A stretch of 64,000 nucleotides of DNA from Phytoamicus setariae (GCF_016722925.1 NZ_JAEQNC010000019.1:1-64000); one strand, 5' to 3'. Shown: positions 42,434 to 51,407, counted from the first letter of the stretch. The notes: generated by a model from the sequence alone, not told the origin. Made by a program: numbers and translations.

Positions 42434-43267
42434 TCAGCTCCCGGCATCGATCGCGCATCGATATTCGATGATGGCGCGTGGGATTTCCGCCGCATAGTCC
42501 GCCGCCGACAGTGTCGCGCGCTTCGCGTCGAGGTGGTCGATCAGCGATGTCGCGACGATGACGCCATCGGCAACTGCGGCGACACCCGCGGCCATTTCCG
42601 GTGTCTTGACCCCGAAACCCACCATGACAGGCAGCTTCGAGACGGCCCGGCAGCGCTCCACCGCCTCACCGATCGCTTCGAGCGAGGCAGACGGACCGCC
42701 GGTGGGGCCAACCACCGGGATGCAATAGAGAAACCCGCCGATGCCGGGTTTTTCGACGGCGAAATCTTCGGGAGCCAGCGTCGGTGCGGCAAGCGGGACC
42801 ATCACCAAGCCATGCCTTGCAAGCGCATCCAGCAGGCTGTCCGCCTCGCGGATGGGGAAATCTGCGGCAATGATGCCGTCCACGCCGGCCTTGGCGGCAC
42901 GTTCGGCAAAGGCCTCGTAGCCCATCGCCAGCAACGGATTGCTGTATCCCATCAGGATCACAGGCGTGACATCGTCGTGTTCGCGGAACGCCGCGACAAG
43001 CTCCAGCGTTCGCGAAAGATTGCCGCCGGCGGCCAGTCCGCGCCGGTTGGCCTTCTGGATCGTCGCGCCGTCAAGGATCGGATCAGAATAGGGATGGCCG
43101 AGTTCGATCAGGTCGATACCTGCAGCGGCAAAGGCGTTGAGCCGTTCCAGGCTTTCGGCGAAAGACGGATCGGAGGCGACGGTGTAGGTGACGAACGCCT
43201 TTCGACCCTCGCCCTTGAGCCGCGCGAACATCGCATCGATGCGCGGCACCTGCATTTTTCTTGCCAT
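42434..43267 (-). CDS. TrpA-like (tryptophan synthase alpha family) protein 1
   Basis: TIM-barrel protein of 277 residues with clear TrpA descent. Both catalytic acids of TrpA are in place: Glu55 in LIELGHPYSDP and Asp66 in ILDGATIQ, equal to Glu49 and Asp60 of Salmonella. MGYSNPLLAMG and the phosphate-site blocks (VVGPTGG, MVGFGVKTPEM) are also recognisable. It is the last gene of a seven-gene unit that carries a sugar transporter and a sugar kinase and no tryptophan-pathway gene (no trpF, trpD, trpC), so housekeeping tryptophan synthesis is unlikely. A retro-aldol cleavage of a sugar-derived phosphate is a possibility. The ATG follows GGAGGA; the gene starts two bases after the TrpB-like stop. 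Confidence 0.87.
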   Translation of the reverse strand: MARKMQVPRIDAMFARLKGEGRKAFVTYTVASDPSFAESLERLNAFAAAGIDLIELGHPYSDPILDGATIQKANRRGLAAGGNLSRTLELVAAFREHDDVTPVILMGYSNPLLAMGYEAFAERAAKAGVDGIIAADFPIREADSLLDALARHGLVMVPLAAPTLAPEDFAVEKPGIGGFLYCIPVVGPTGGPSASLEAIGEAVERCRAVSKLPVMVGFGVKTPEMAAGVAAVADGVIVATSLIDHLDAKRATLSAADYAAEIPRAIIEYRCAIDAGS

Positions 43268-43269
43268 GA

Positions 43270-44469
43270 TCAATCCTCCGGCCAGACGATATCGAGGTCC
43301 TTGTCGCCCGAGGACGGGACCATGACGACCACCACGTCAGCGGGGCTGAGATCGCCGGCGATCGTTTCGGCGGCCGCAACCGCATGGCCCGCTTCGAGCG
43401 ACACGAGGATGCCTTCACGGACAGCAAGTCGCCGGACTGCGTCACGCGCGGCCGCATCGGTGATGGACACCGTTTCGGCGCGGCCGGAGGCCACTAGGTT
43501 GGCGATCTCAGGCGCGGAACCGGGATAGGCAAGGCCCGGCGCAATCGAATCCGTCGGCAGGATCTGGCCGTCCACGTCGCAAAGCACCAGCGTCTCGGCT
43601 CCATGAAAGATGCCACGGCGCCCGTTGGCGAGCCGCGCGGAATGGGCGGCGCCCTTCTGACCTGAACCGCCGGCCTCGACCGCCACCAGCCGGATCTGCG
43701 GATCGTTGACGAAGGCCGAGAAGATGCCGATGGTCGATGAGCCGCCCCCCACTGCAGAGACGACGGCCGCCGGCAGCATGCCGGCCTCGATCATCTGAAG
43801 GCGGGTTTCGCGGCCGATCACGGCCTGGAATGCCCCAACCATCTGCGGATAGGGGTGCGCGCCAATTGGAGCACCGGCCACATAGGCCGTGGTGGCGCTG
43901 AACCCCATCCAGTGGCGGATGGCTGCGGAGGTTGCGGCATGCAGGGTGCGGTCGGCATCCTCGACCACTCTCAGATCGGCACCGAAGGCGCGCATCTTCT
44001 TGACCGCTGCCGATTGCTGGGCAGCGTCCCTGGCGCCCATGTAGATCGTGCAGGGCATGGAAAAGCGCGCGGCGACCGCTGCGGTGGCGATGCCGTTCTG
44101 GCCCGATCCGGTGTCGGTGACGACGCTGGATAGCCCCATGCGACGCGCGAGCAGGCACTGGCCCAATGCGGAATTGGCATAGTTGCCGCCGTTGAAGGTC
44201 AGGTCGTCGCGCTTGAGGAAAATGCGCGCGCCGCGTTCGGACTCGATCAAGGCGCTGGTTTCGGAGATCGGCGTGGGGCGACCGACGAACCGTTGCAGCA
44301 GATTGTCGAAGGTCGCGCGGAATGCCGGATCGGCCCAGGCGTCGTTGAAGGCGCTCTCCAGCCGGTCGAGCACCGGCAGCAGCACCGGGGCGACATATTG
44401 CCCGCCGAAGACGCCATAGCGTCCGGGCCGGGTTTGGGTCGCTGTCAGGTTCTGGATGCCCATGCTCAC
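43270..44469 (-). CDS. TrpB-like protein lacking the PLP lysine
   Basis: Tryptophan synthase beta-family protein of 399 residues that aligns along its whole length with TrpB but lacks its catalytic residues. The PLP-binding motif HKTNQ/HKINN reads NYANS, so Lys87 (Salmonella numbering) is Tyr97. Glu109 becomes Asp119 and His115 becomes Asn125 (TDTGSGQNG). The phosphate loop GGGSNA reads GGGSST (241-246), and Ser377 becomes Pro385 (PSSGDKD). Glu350 is kept as Glu359. The frame is intact and translationally coupled (GTGA) to the permease before it, so it is a maintained protein with a changed role: non-PLP catalysis, a partner or regulator of the TrpA-like protein, or a binding protein. An ATG two codons later could be the start. 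Confidence 0.88.
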   Translation of the reverse strand: MSMGIQNLTATQTRPGRYGVFGGQYVAPVLLPVLDRLESAFNDAWADPAFRATFDNLLQRFVGRPTPISETSALIESERGARIFLKRDDLTFNGGNYANSALGQCLLARRMGLSSVVTDTGSGQNGIATAAVAARFSMPCTIYMGARDAAQQSAAVKKMRAFGADLRVVEDADRTLHAATSAAIRHWMGFSATTAYVAGAPIGAHPYPQMVGAFQAVIGRETRLQMIEAGMLPAAVVSAVGGGSSTIGIFSAFVNDPQIRLVAVEAGGSGQKGAAHSARLANGRRGIFHGAETLVLCDVDGQILPTDSIAPGLAYPGSAPEIANLVASGRAETVSITDAAARDAVRRLAVREGILVSLEAGHAVAAAETIAGDLSPADVVVVMVPSSGDKDLDIVWPED

Positions 44470-45395
44470 GCGCCCTTGCCGATGCGGCGGACAAGAACCG
44501 CAGCCAGGATGATCGCGCCGGTGATGATGTCCTGCAGGAAGGTCGAAACGCCGAGGATGGTCAGGCCGTTGCCGATGACGGCAATAATCCCGGCCCCGAC
44601 CAGCGTGCCCGGCACATTTGCTTCACCTTCACGGAACGCGGTCATGCCGAGAAAGACGGCCGCATAGGCGGAGAGGAGATAGCCACCACCGCCGGTCGGG
44701 CTGGCGCTGCCGATACGGCCCGTCAGCAACATGCCGACCAGCGCCGCGAGCATGGCGCACAGGATGAAGGCAACCATGGTGTTGGGCACGATGCGCACGC
44801 CAGCCAGCCGCGAGGCTTCGCGGTTGCCGCCGATGGCATAGAGACGGCGGCCGAATTCCACCTTGTCGAGCAGCAGCCAGACGACGATGGCGACGCCGAT
44901 CAGCCACCAGGTGAGCGTCGGGATGCCCAGCGCGTGGCCACGGGCGAGGTCACGAAAACCGGCTGGGATATCGCCAAACAGCGTTGCGCCATCCGAAAGC
45001 CAGAAGGTCACACCGCCGATGATCGTACCGGCCGCAAGCGTTGCGATGAAAGAGAGCACTTCGAACTTGGCGACGATGTAGCCGGAGACCGCGCCGAAGC
45101 AACCAGCAGCGGCAAGCACGATCAGGCAGGCAAGCGGCGTGGGAACACCGAGCTTGAAGAGAAAGACGATGAAAATACCGCCGAAGGACACCAGTGCGGC
45201 CGTCGAAAGATCGAACTCGCCGACGGCCATGACCATCGTCGCGCCGATCGCGACGATGGCGAGCAGTGCCATCTGCTGGGTGATGTTGATGAGGTTGCTT
45301 GCCGTGCCGAATGCGCCGGGGGAGGCAATGGAGAAGGCGACGATGATCACAATCAGCGCGATCAGCGTGCCGTATTGTCTGGCGAGGCCGGTCAT
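44466..45395 (-). CDS. Sugar ABC transporter permease (RbsC type) of the trp-like operon
   Basis: Inner-membrane subunit of 309 residues with about ten hydrophobic helices. The BPD_transp_2 hallmark is MVMAVGEFDLSTAALVSFGG, and the C-terminal AVFLGMTAFREGEANVPGT block is family-typical. Only one permease is encoded, so a homodimer is expected. Its start overlaps the ATPase stop and its stop overlaps the TrpB-like start, both by four bases. Confidence 0.92.
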   Translation of the reverse strand: MTGLARQYGTLIALIVIIVAFSIASPGAFGTASNLINITQQMALLAIVAIGATMVMAVGEFDLSTAALVSFGGIFIVFLFKLGVPTPLACLIVLAAAGCFGAVSGYIVAKFEVLSFIATLAAGTIIGGVTFWLSDGATLFGDIPAGFRDLARGHALGIPTLTWWLIGVAIVVWLLLDKVEFGRRLYAIGGNREASRLAGVRIVPNTMVAFILCAMLAALVGMLLTGRIGSASPTGGGGYLLSAYAAVFLGMTAFREGEANVPGTLVGAGIIAVIGNGLTILGVSTFLQDIITGAIILAAVLVRRIGKGA

Positions 45396-46906
45396 GCAAG
45401 GGACTCTTTCTGTTCAGGATGGTGGAAGGCGGCAGCGACGATGCGCTGCGGCGACAGTTCGTCGCCCGAAAGCTCCGAAGTGAATTCGCCATTGGCGAGA
45501 ACCAGGACGCGGTTCGAAAGCGCCAGCAACTCGTCCATGTCGCTGGTGGTCATCAGGACGGCGACGCCCTCCGATGCCAGCCGCCGGACGATGGCATGGA
45601 TTTCTTCCTTGGCGCCGACATCGACGCCGCGCGACGGTTCGTCGAGGATCAACAGGCGGATCTTGCCGCCGAACCAGCGGCCGAACAGCAGCTTCTGCTG
45701 ATTGCCGCCTGACAACGTCAGGGGATGCGCCCAGGGCGAGCCCATCTTGATCGACAGCTGCTGCTTGATGTCTGCGGTGCGGGCAGCCAGCCCGCTGCGG
45801 CTCGTCAATGGCAGCCCGGATGACGAGCGAACCGACTTCAGATTGGTGATCGCGAGGTTTTCGGCGATGCTACGAGCGGTGATCAGCCCCTCGCCGCGCC
45901 GGTCCTCGGGTACATAGGCGCCGCCGGCGGCGATCCGCGCACCGATGTCGCCAGAGCGCATGGATGCGCCATCGATGAAAACCGTTCCTCCTTCGCTGGT
46001 CCGCGAACCCCACAGAACCTTCATGAAGGAGGAACGGCCGGCGCCGACAAGACCATAGAGACCCACGATCTCGCCTTCACGCACACTGAGCGAGACCTTG
46101 GAGCCGCGTCGGCCGAAGGGCAGGTCTCTGACTTCGAGCACCGGCTTGCCGCCGGCGACAGGCGCAGCCCGGCCGCCCCGGATTTCTTCATGCCCGGACA
46201 TCAGCCGGACGAGATCGGCTCGGTTCACATCGGCGATCGCCCCCGTTCCGGTGGTGGCGCCGTTGCGCAACACGGTGTAGCGGTCGCAGATATCGAGCAC
46301 CTCGTCGAGGCGATGGGAGATGAAGATGACGGCAACGCCGCGCGCCGCAAGCGCCCTGACGGCCTGATGCAGACGGCGCGCCTCGCCATCCGAAAGCGAT
46401 GCGGTCGGCTCGTCCATGACGACCAGCCGTGCCGGCTCGTTCATCAGCGCGCGGATGATTTCCACAAGCTGCTTCTGACCCGTCGTCATGCGGCCGACGG
46501 GAATGTCGAGCGGCAGATCGGGGGCTATGTCCCGCGCCGTTGCCGCGACCTTGGCTCGCATCGCTGCGCGATCCACGAACAGCCCGCGCTTTGGATAGGG
46601 GCGGCCGACAAAGGCGTTCTCGACCGCCGTGAAATGCGGCACCAGGCTGAGTTCCTGATGAATGAACCGGAAGCCGAGATCCTCGGCGTGACGGACGCTC
46701 GTTATGATCTCCGCCTTACCGTCTATGCGGATCTCGCCGGCATCAGGACTGACCAGACCGGACAGGGACTTGATCAGCGTCGACTTGCCGGCGCCGTTTT
46801 CGCCCAGAAGGCCGTGCACCGAGCCCGCTTCGACGGCAAGGTCGGCGCCCGCAAGCGCACGCGCGCCACTGAAGCGCTTTTCGAGTGCACGGATTTCCAG
46901 AAGCAT
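45392..46906 (-). CDS. Sugar ABC transporter ATPase (RbsA/MglA type) of the trp-like operon
   Basis: Duplicated ATPase of 504 residues. Domain 1 has Walker A GENGAGKSTLIK, a signature-like MTTGQKQLVE and Walker B RLVVMDEPTASL. Domain 2 has the family's altered Walker A (GLYGLVGAGRSSFMKVLWG), signature LSGGNQQKLLFGRW and Walker B LLILDEPSRGVD. All parts look functional for this subclass. It follows the binding-protein gene after 24 bases. Confidence 0.93.
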   Translation of the reverse strand: MLLEIRALEKRFSGARALAGADLAVEAGSVHGLLGENGAGKSTLIKSLSGLVSPDAGEIRIDGKAEIITSVRHAEDLGFRFIHQELSLVPHFTAVENAFVGRPYPKRGLFVDRAAMRAKVAATARDIAPDLPLDIPVGRMTTGQKQLVEIIRALMNEPARLVVMDEPTASLSDGEARRLHQAVRALAARGVAVIFISHRLDEVLDICDRYTVLRNGATTGTGAIADVNRADLVRLMSGHEEIRGGRAAPVAGGKPVLEVRDLPFGRRGSKVSLSVREGEIVGLYGLVGAGRSSFMKVLWGSRTSEGGTVFIDGASMRSGDIGARIAAGGAYVPEDRRGEGLITARSIAENLAITNLKSVRSSSGLPLTSRSGLAARTADIKQQLSIKMGSPWAHPLTLSGGNQQKLLFGRWFGGKIRLLILDEPSRGVDVGAKEEIHAIVRRLASEGVAVLMTTSDMDELLALSNRVLVLANGEFTSELSGDELSPQRIVAAAFHHPEQKESLA

Positions 46907-46930
46907 CGTTTCGTTCCTTGCCTCAGGCGG

Positions 46931-47845
46931 TTAGTTGCAGGTCACGCCGAGGGATTCAGGTGTGACAGTGACGGCGGGAACATAGAGTTCGTCCTTGTCG
47001 GCCTTGCCGCCCGCAAGAATTTTTTCCAGCTGCTCTGCGCCAACAGTTGCCATTTTGGGGAAGTCCTGACGGAGCGTCGCCTTGTAGTGGGTGCAGGACT
47101 TGATCATGTCGACCGCCTGCGCATTGCCGTCGATGCCCATGATGACGAGCTTGGAATCCGGCTTTTCGGATTCGGTCGCCAGCTCGGCACCGATGCCCGG
47201 ATCGTCGAAGGCTGCCCAGACGCCATCGATGGCATCGCCATGCTGGCGCAGGATGTTTTCCATGGCGATACGGCCGTCATCGACCGGGCCCGGCACCTTG
47301 ACGAAATGATCGGCAATGATCTTCACGTCGGGGTACTTCTTCAGAACTTCGTCGAGGCCGAGTTCGCGCTGATGCACGCCCGGATGAGCCGAGTGATAGA
47401 ACTTGACGATGTTGCCCTTGCCGCCGATCGACTTGATCAGTTCCTCGGAGAGCTGCACGCCCAGATCGAAATTGTTGGAGGTGACGTTGACGGCGACGTC
47501 GGCATTCTTGGCGCCGTCCAGCGAGATCACCGGAATGCCGGCCTTGTGGGCCAGCGCGACCTGGTCCTGCACCTGGGCCGGATCGGTCGAGATCAGCACG
47601 ATTGCCGAAGCCTTGGCATTGACAGTGTCTTCGATGCGCGAGGCGAGCTGGCCGAAATCGTTGCGGGTATCGATGATGGTCACGTTCCAGCCACGCTTTT
47701 CGCCCTCGGCCTTGAAGCTCTGCGCCATCTCGTTGGTCGGGATCGAGCTGATATAGGGGGTGAGGATCGACACATCGGTCGCCCATGCGGATGCCGCCGA
47801 CGACAGCAAGGTGGCGAGCGCCACCGAAATCATTGAAAGTCTCAT
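46931..47845 (-). CDS. Sugar ABC transporter periplasmic binding protein of the trp-like operon
   Basis: Solute-binding protein of the Peripla_BP_4 family, 304 residues. A signal peptide ends near AASAWA before TDVSILTPY. Ligand-site blocks include VLISTDPAQVQDQVALAHKAG, ISLDGAKNADVAVNV and the FDDPGIG segment. The chosen ATG has GAGGAGCAGG upstream. The ligand should be a sugar or polyol phosphorylated by the kinase encoded next to it. Confidence 0.92.
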   Translation of the reverse strand: MRLSMISVALATLLSSAASAWATDVSILTPYISSIPTNEMAQSFKAEGEKRGWNVTIIDTRNDFGQLASRIEDTVNAKASAIVLISTDPAQVQDQVALAHKAGIPVISLDGAKNADVAVNVTSNNFDLGVQLSEELIKSIGGKGNIVKFYHSAHPGVHQRELGLDEVLKKYPDVKIIADHFVKVPGPVDDGRIAMENILRQHGDAIDGVWAAFDDPGIGAELATESEKPDSKLVIMGIDGNAQAVDMIKSCTHYKATLRQDFPKMATVGAEQLEKILAGGKADKDELYVPAVTVTPESLGVTCN

Positions 47846-47872
47846 TTTCCTGCTCCTCAACTGGATGTGACG

Positions 47873-49360
47873 TTACATGTTGTTTTCGTGGACCAGCCCG
47901 TCCGTGCGGATCAGGCCGATGGGGCGCAGCGCGTCGATTGCCTTGCGATAGGCGTCGAACATCGCGTCATAGCGGGGTGTCATTGTCGCATCGGGCTCGA
48001 AGATGCGCTCGACGCTGGTCATTGCGGGAACCGCTTCGGCAATCGTGGCAAATTGTCCGATACCGACTGCCGCCATGATCGCCGCACCGAGGCAGCCGAC
48101 ATCGGCAAAGGCGAAGCGATGCAGCGGAATGCCCAGGCAATCGGCGCGGATCTGGCTCCAGAGATCGGAGCGCGAGCCGCCGCCGCCATAGAGCAGCCTG
48201 TCGGGCCGGTAACCGGCGGCCGTCGTCAGCGAACCGAGCAGATGACGGGCCGAAAGCGCCACACCTTCCAGCACGGCAAGCGCCAATTCCGGTCCTGCGG
48301 TACGGCTGTCGAGGCCGATGAAGGCCCCACGAATCTCTGAATCCCAAAGCGGCGCGCGTTCGCCTTCGAGCTGCGGCAGAAACAGGATCGGCCGGTCGTG
48401 GCGATCGGCTTTCTCGGCGAGCCTGGGGACATCAAGCGGATCCACGCCATTCGCCTTGCCCCACCAACGCAGCGAATCGCCGCCGCTCTGGGTCGGACCG
48501 GCATTGACCACCAGCCCATCGACCGTCGGGAAGGTGACGACGCCGGGCGCGCCGATGCGGTTGGAGCCGGCCAGCGCCAGGATCTCGCTGGTACCGCTGA
48601 CATACATGCCCTGCCCCGGACGGAACACGCCGCAGCCGAACAGGTTGCCCCAGGCATCCATGGTGCCGGTGACGACGGGCACCATGCGGCCGGACGAACC
48701 GAGCCGCATTTCGCCCGCGACATCAGTCATTGCGCGCAGCTGTGGCAGCCGCTCGGCAGCGCCCGGCACGCGCGCGATCAAATCCGTTACATACGCATGA
48801 TCGAGGGTGACATGGCCGAAAGCCGAAATGGGGTCGGCCACCGCATTGCCCGTGAGGTGGAAGAGACAGAAGTCCTTGGGCGAAAACACATAGGCCGTTT
48901 TTGCCCAGAGATCCGGATGGTTTTGTGTGAACCAGGCCATCTTGGCAAGCACGTGGCTCGCACCGATGGGCATTTCAGCACCCCACCACGCCTGTTTGTC
49001 TCCAGCGGTGATTTTTGCATCGATGGCGGCCGCGGCAGCGCCGGCGCGCACATCCTGCCAGACGATCGCAGGCGCCAGCGGCTTGCCGGATGCATCGACG
49101 AAGACATCGGTATTGACCTGGCTGCAGATGCCCACGGCGGATATCGAGGCAGGGTCACGCCCGGCCAACAGCGCGTCGATCGCATCGCGGATGCCATCAA
49201 GCCAATGCTGCGGGTCCTGCTCGACCAGACCGGGGCCCGGCCGTTCGGTCGGATAGGCACGGCCCCAGTGATCGATGACCGTGCCATCGATAGAGAACAG
49301 CCCCGCCTTGACCGAGGTCGTGCCGATGTCAAAACCGATGATCAAGCCGCCCTCAGCCAT
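47873..49360 (-). CDS. FGGY-family carbohydrate kinase (xylulokinase-like)
   Basis: ATP-dependent sugar or polyol kinase of 495 residues. The N-terminal phosphate loop is GFDIGTTSVKAG, the FGGY region reads LEGERAPLWDSEIRGAFIGL, and the adenosine motif is YGGGGSRSDLWSQI. It resembles xylulokinases most, but FGGY specificity cannot be read off. The start overlaps the end of the second TrpA-like gene by eight bases. The kinase product, a sugar phosphate, is the likely starting material for the TrpA-like proteins. Confidence 0.9.
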   Translation of the reverse strand: MAEGGLIIGFDIGTTSVKAGLFSIDGTVIDHWGRAYPTERPGPGLVEQDPQHWLDGIRDAIDALLAGRDPASISAVGICSQVNTDVFVDASGKPLAPAIVWQDVRAGAAAAAIDAKITAGDKQAWWGAEMPIGASHVLAKMAWFTQNHPDLWAKTAYVFSPKDFCLFHLTGNAVADPISAFGHVTLDHAYVTDLIARVPGAAERLPQLRAMTDVAGEMRLGSSGRMVPVVTGTMDAWGNLFGCGVFRPGQGMYVSGTSEILALAGSNRIGAPGVVTFPTVDGLVVNAGPTQSGGDSLRWWGKANGVDPLDVPRLAEKADRHDRPILFLPQLEGERAPLWDSEIRGAFIGLDSRTAGPELALAVLEGVALSARHLLGSLTTAAGYRPDRLLYGGGGSRSDLWSQIRADCLGIPLHRFAFADVGCLGAAIMAAVGIGQFATIAEAVPAMTSVERIFEPDATMTPRYDAMFDAYRKAIDALRPIGLIRTDGLVHENNM

Positions 49361-50126
49361 CGAGACCCCTCCGCAAATCCCGAAGCAGGGACGTCAGTCT
49401 TTGCCGCCCTTCGAGCGCGGCACGCAGCACTTCGGAGCCAACCACGATACCATCGGCGCCCAGATCGATGGCGGCGCGCGCCTGCTCACCATTGGAAATA
49501 CCGAAGCCGAGCAGGATCGGCGCTTCGACGCCCGCCTGGCGCAGCGTCTCGATGCGTGCCCGACCCCCGGCATCGACGGTATCGCGCGGGCCGGTGACGC
49601 CTTCGGCGGCCTGCAACATCACATAATAGTCCGCAGCCTTTGCCGCCTCGATTTCGCGGGAAGTGATCGGCAGCGGTGTAAAGGCGGAGACGGCAACCCT
49701 TTCGGCACGGGCAGCCGCCTCAAGCTCGAGGCGGATTTCATCGTCGGTGGGCGCGACAATCAAAAGCCCATCGAGACCGGACCAGACATCCGGATTGGAA
49801 CGGGCTGGATGGGCCGCATCGGCATAGGTCATCAGCAATGCTGCGGGCCGTTGCGCCTGCCGGTCGAGACGCTCGCGAATTCCGTCGAGATCGCGCCGGG
49901 CATTGCTGCGATCGGCGCGTGCCATCGAGCCGCGCACATCCGGACCGTCGAGATAGGGATCGGGCGAAGAAAGGCCGAGTTCGACGACATCGACGCCCTC
50001 GCCTGCATAGATGTCGAGAAGATCGACCGGCACCCTGGGGTCGCCGACTGGGAAATAGCACGTCAGCCACGGCCGCGACGCTGTCGCGCTCGTACCCTTC
50101 AGCTGTCTGTCCGTTGTCAATTGCAT
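49353..50126 (-). CDS. TrpA-like protein 2, first gene of the operon
   Basis: A second, shorter and more diverged TrpA-family barrel, 257 residues. The catalytic acids are at exactly the Salmonella positions: Glu49 in VVELGLSSPDP and Asp60 in YLDGPDV. The phosphate region is recognisable (GFGISNGEQARAAIDLGADGIVVGSEV). The usual MGYYNP block reads LLMTYADAAHP. Presence of two alpha-like proteins with both acids kept suggests two related aldol-type steps, or two partners for the beta-like protein. GTGGAG precedes the ATG. Confidence 0.85.
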   Translation of the reverse strand: MQLTTDRQLKGTSATASRPWLTCYFPVGDPRVPVDLLDIYAGEGVDVVELGLSSPDPYLDGPDVRGSMARADRSNARRDLDGIRERLDRQAQRPAALLMTYADAAHPARSNPDVWSGLDGLLIVAPTDDEIRLELEAAARAERVAVSAFTPLPITSREIEAAKAADYYVMLQAAEGVTGPRDTVDAGGRARIETLRQAGVEAPILLGFGISNGEQARAAIDLGADGIVVGSEVLRAALEGRQRLTSLLRDLRRGLDG

Positions 50127-50260
50127 GCGTCACTCCACGGCGCCGTCCTCCTGGCGCCCACAGATCTCGCATGCAGTGTTAATGAGCCGTCATGAAACTG
50201 TCATCCGGGGAAAGGCCCGGCAAAATCGAATTCTGCAGGATGTGGATAGCGCCCGACCGA

Positions 50261-51226
50261 TCAGTGCGTCCCGGCGGAATCTTGCGAGGGCAGGACGCCA
50301 AAGACATCGCGATAGGTGGCGGAAAACCGCCCGAGATGGCGGATTCCGACGTTGCGGGCCGCCTCTGCCGCCGACAGCCCCGCGTGGCGCATCAGCCGGC
50401 GGGCATTCTCCATGCGGATGCGAGTGAGGATGTCATAGGGGGAGCGCTGGTAATAGCGCTGGAACCCTTCGTAGAGCGCACGCTCCGAAATGCCGATCTC
50501 GCGGGCGACCGCCGGCATCATCAGCCGCTCGCCGTAGCGCGTCTTGAAGAGATCGATGGCAAGCTTGACCTGCCGCGGCGTCGCGTGCAGGCGCTCGGGA
50601 ACGATCGAACTGCCTTGCCGGTAGGCGATGTTCTGCAGCAATTCATCGATCAATGCGGGGACGACCGCTTCCAGATCTTCCTGCGCTGCAATTTCGGGAT
50701 CGGCAAGCGCTTCGGCAAGACCAGAAAAGGCCGTCCTGATGTAGCGCCCATGTTCGGTGTTCAGGTCGATCACGGGGTTGAAGATCGGGTGGCTGGCATT
50801 GGGCCGGCGCGCCAGCGCCGCAAACCGGTCCTCCAGCGCCTGCCGGTCGATCTGCAGCATCATCTGGCGGGTGCCGGCCCGCCAGCGCGACACAAAGCGC
50901 GGCCCCGGCGACAGCAGCAGCGCGATACCAGTGCCCGATTGCACCGTCTCGGCACCGAAATGAATATCGACACCGCCTTCGATGGGCATTTCGAGCATGT
51001 AGAAATTCTCGAAGCTCGAGGCGATGGAGACCTCTTCGCCATATTGCAGCAGGTTGAAGCCGGATCGGTCGAGCGCCAGTGAGGCATGACGGAAGTCAAG
51101 CGCCGCGCGGTTCGGGCCCGGCTCCAGATGGTGGTCGCAATAAGAGTTCGACAGGTGCGCTTCGGCGTCGGCAAACTCGGTCGAGTTCGTCTGGCGTATC
51201 CTTTGATGTGCCTGTTCCACGCTCAA
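50261..51226 (-). CDS. AraC-family transcriptional regulator
   Basis: Regulator of about 321 residues placed 134 bases upstream of the trp-like/sugar operon on the same strand. The N-terminal part resembles the AraC-binding-like (cupin) domain (MLEMPIEGGVDIHFG). Two C-terminal helix-turn-helix motifs are visible: LMMPAVAREIGISERALYEGFQRYYQRSPYDIL and LSAAEAARNVGIRHLGRFSATYRDVFGVLPS. A TTG start was chosen because GGAGG lies seven bases upstream; the frame stays open to 51298. It is the prime candidate to control the operon. Confidence 0.88.
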   Translation of the reverse strand: MSVEQAHQRIRQTNSTEFADAEAHLSNSYCDHHLEPGPNRAALDFRHASLALDRSGFNLLQYGEEVSIASSFENFYMLEMPIEGGVDIHFGAETVQSGTGIALLLSPGPRFVSRWRAGTRQMMLQIDRQALEDRFAALARRPNASHPIFNPVIDLNTEHGRYIRTAFSGLAEALADPEIAAQEDLEAVVPALIDELLQNIAYRQGSSIVPERLHATPRQVKLAIDLFKTRYGERLMMPAVAREIGISERALYEGFQRYYQRSPYDILTRIRMENARRLMRHAGLSAAEAARNVGIRHLGRFSATYRDVFGVLPSQDSAGTH

Positions 51227-51407
51227 TACCGCCCCTCCGGAAGCGGGCGAAGTATTTCCTATGCCCCGCCGCCGCGCAAGTCCCCCGGGCTGCGACAAAC
51301 AAATCGCAAGATATTTCGGCCGGGGGTGTCGGGATATGGCCCGCGCGAGCGTCCTAGGTTTAGCCGTCGCGAAACGGCGGACAGATCAACCGGAGAGGAG
51401 ACGTAAA

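Noticed and set aside
42434-44469. Annotation of the trp-like pair as housekeeping tryptophan synthase
   Set aside because: The beta-like protein lacks the PLP lysine and other essential residues, the genes lie within a sugar transport operon, and no other tryptophan gene is nearby.
46190-47836. A 548-codon plus-strand frame opposite the ABC ATPase and binding-protein genes
   Set aside because: No recognisable motif; both opposite-strand genes have full family signatures, ribosome sites and operon spacing.
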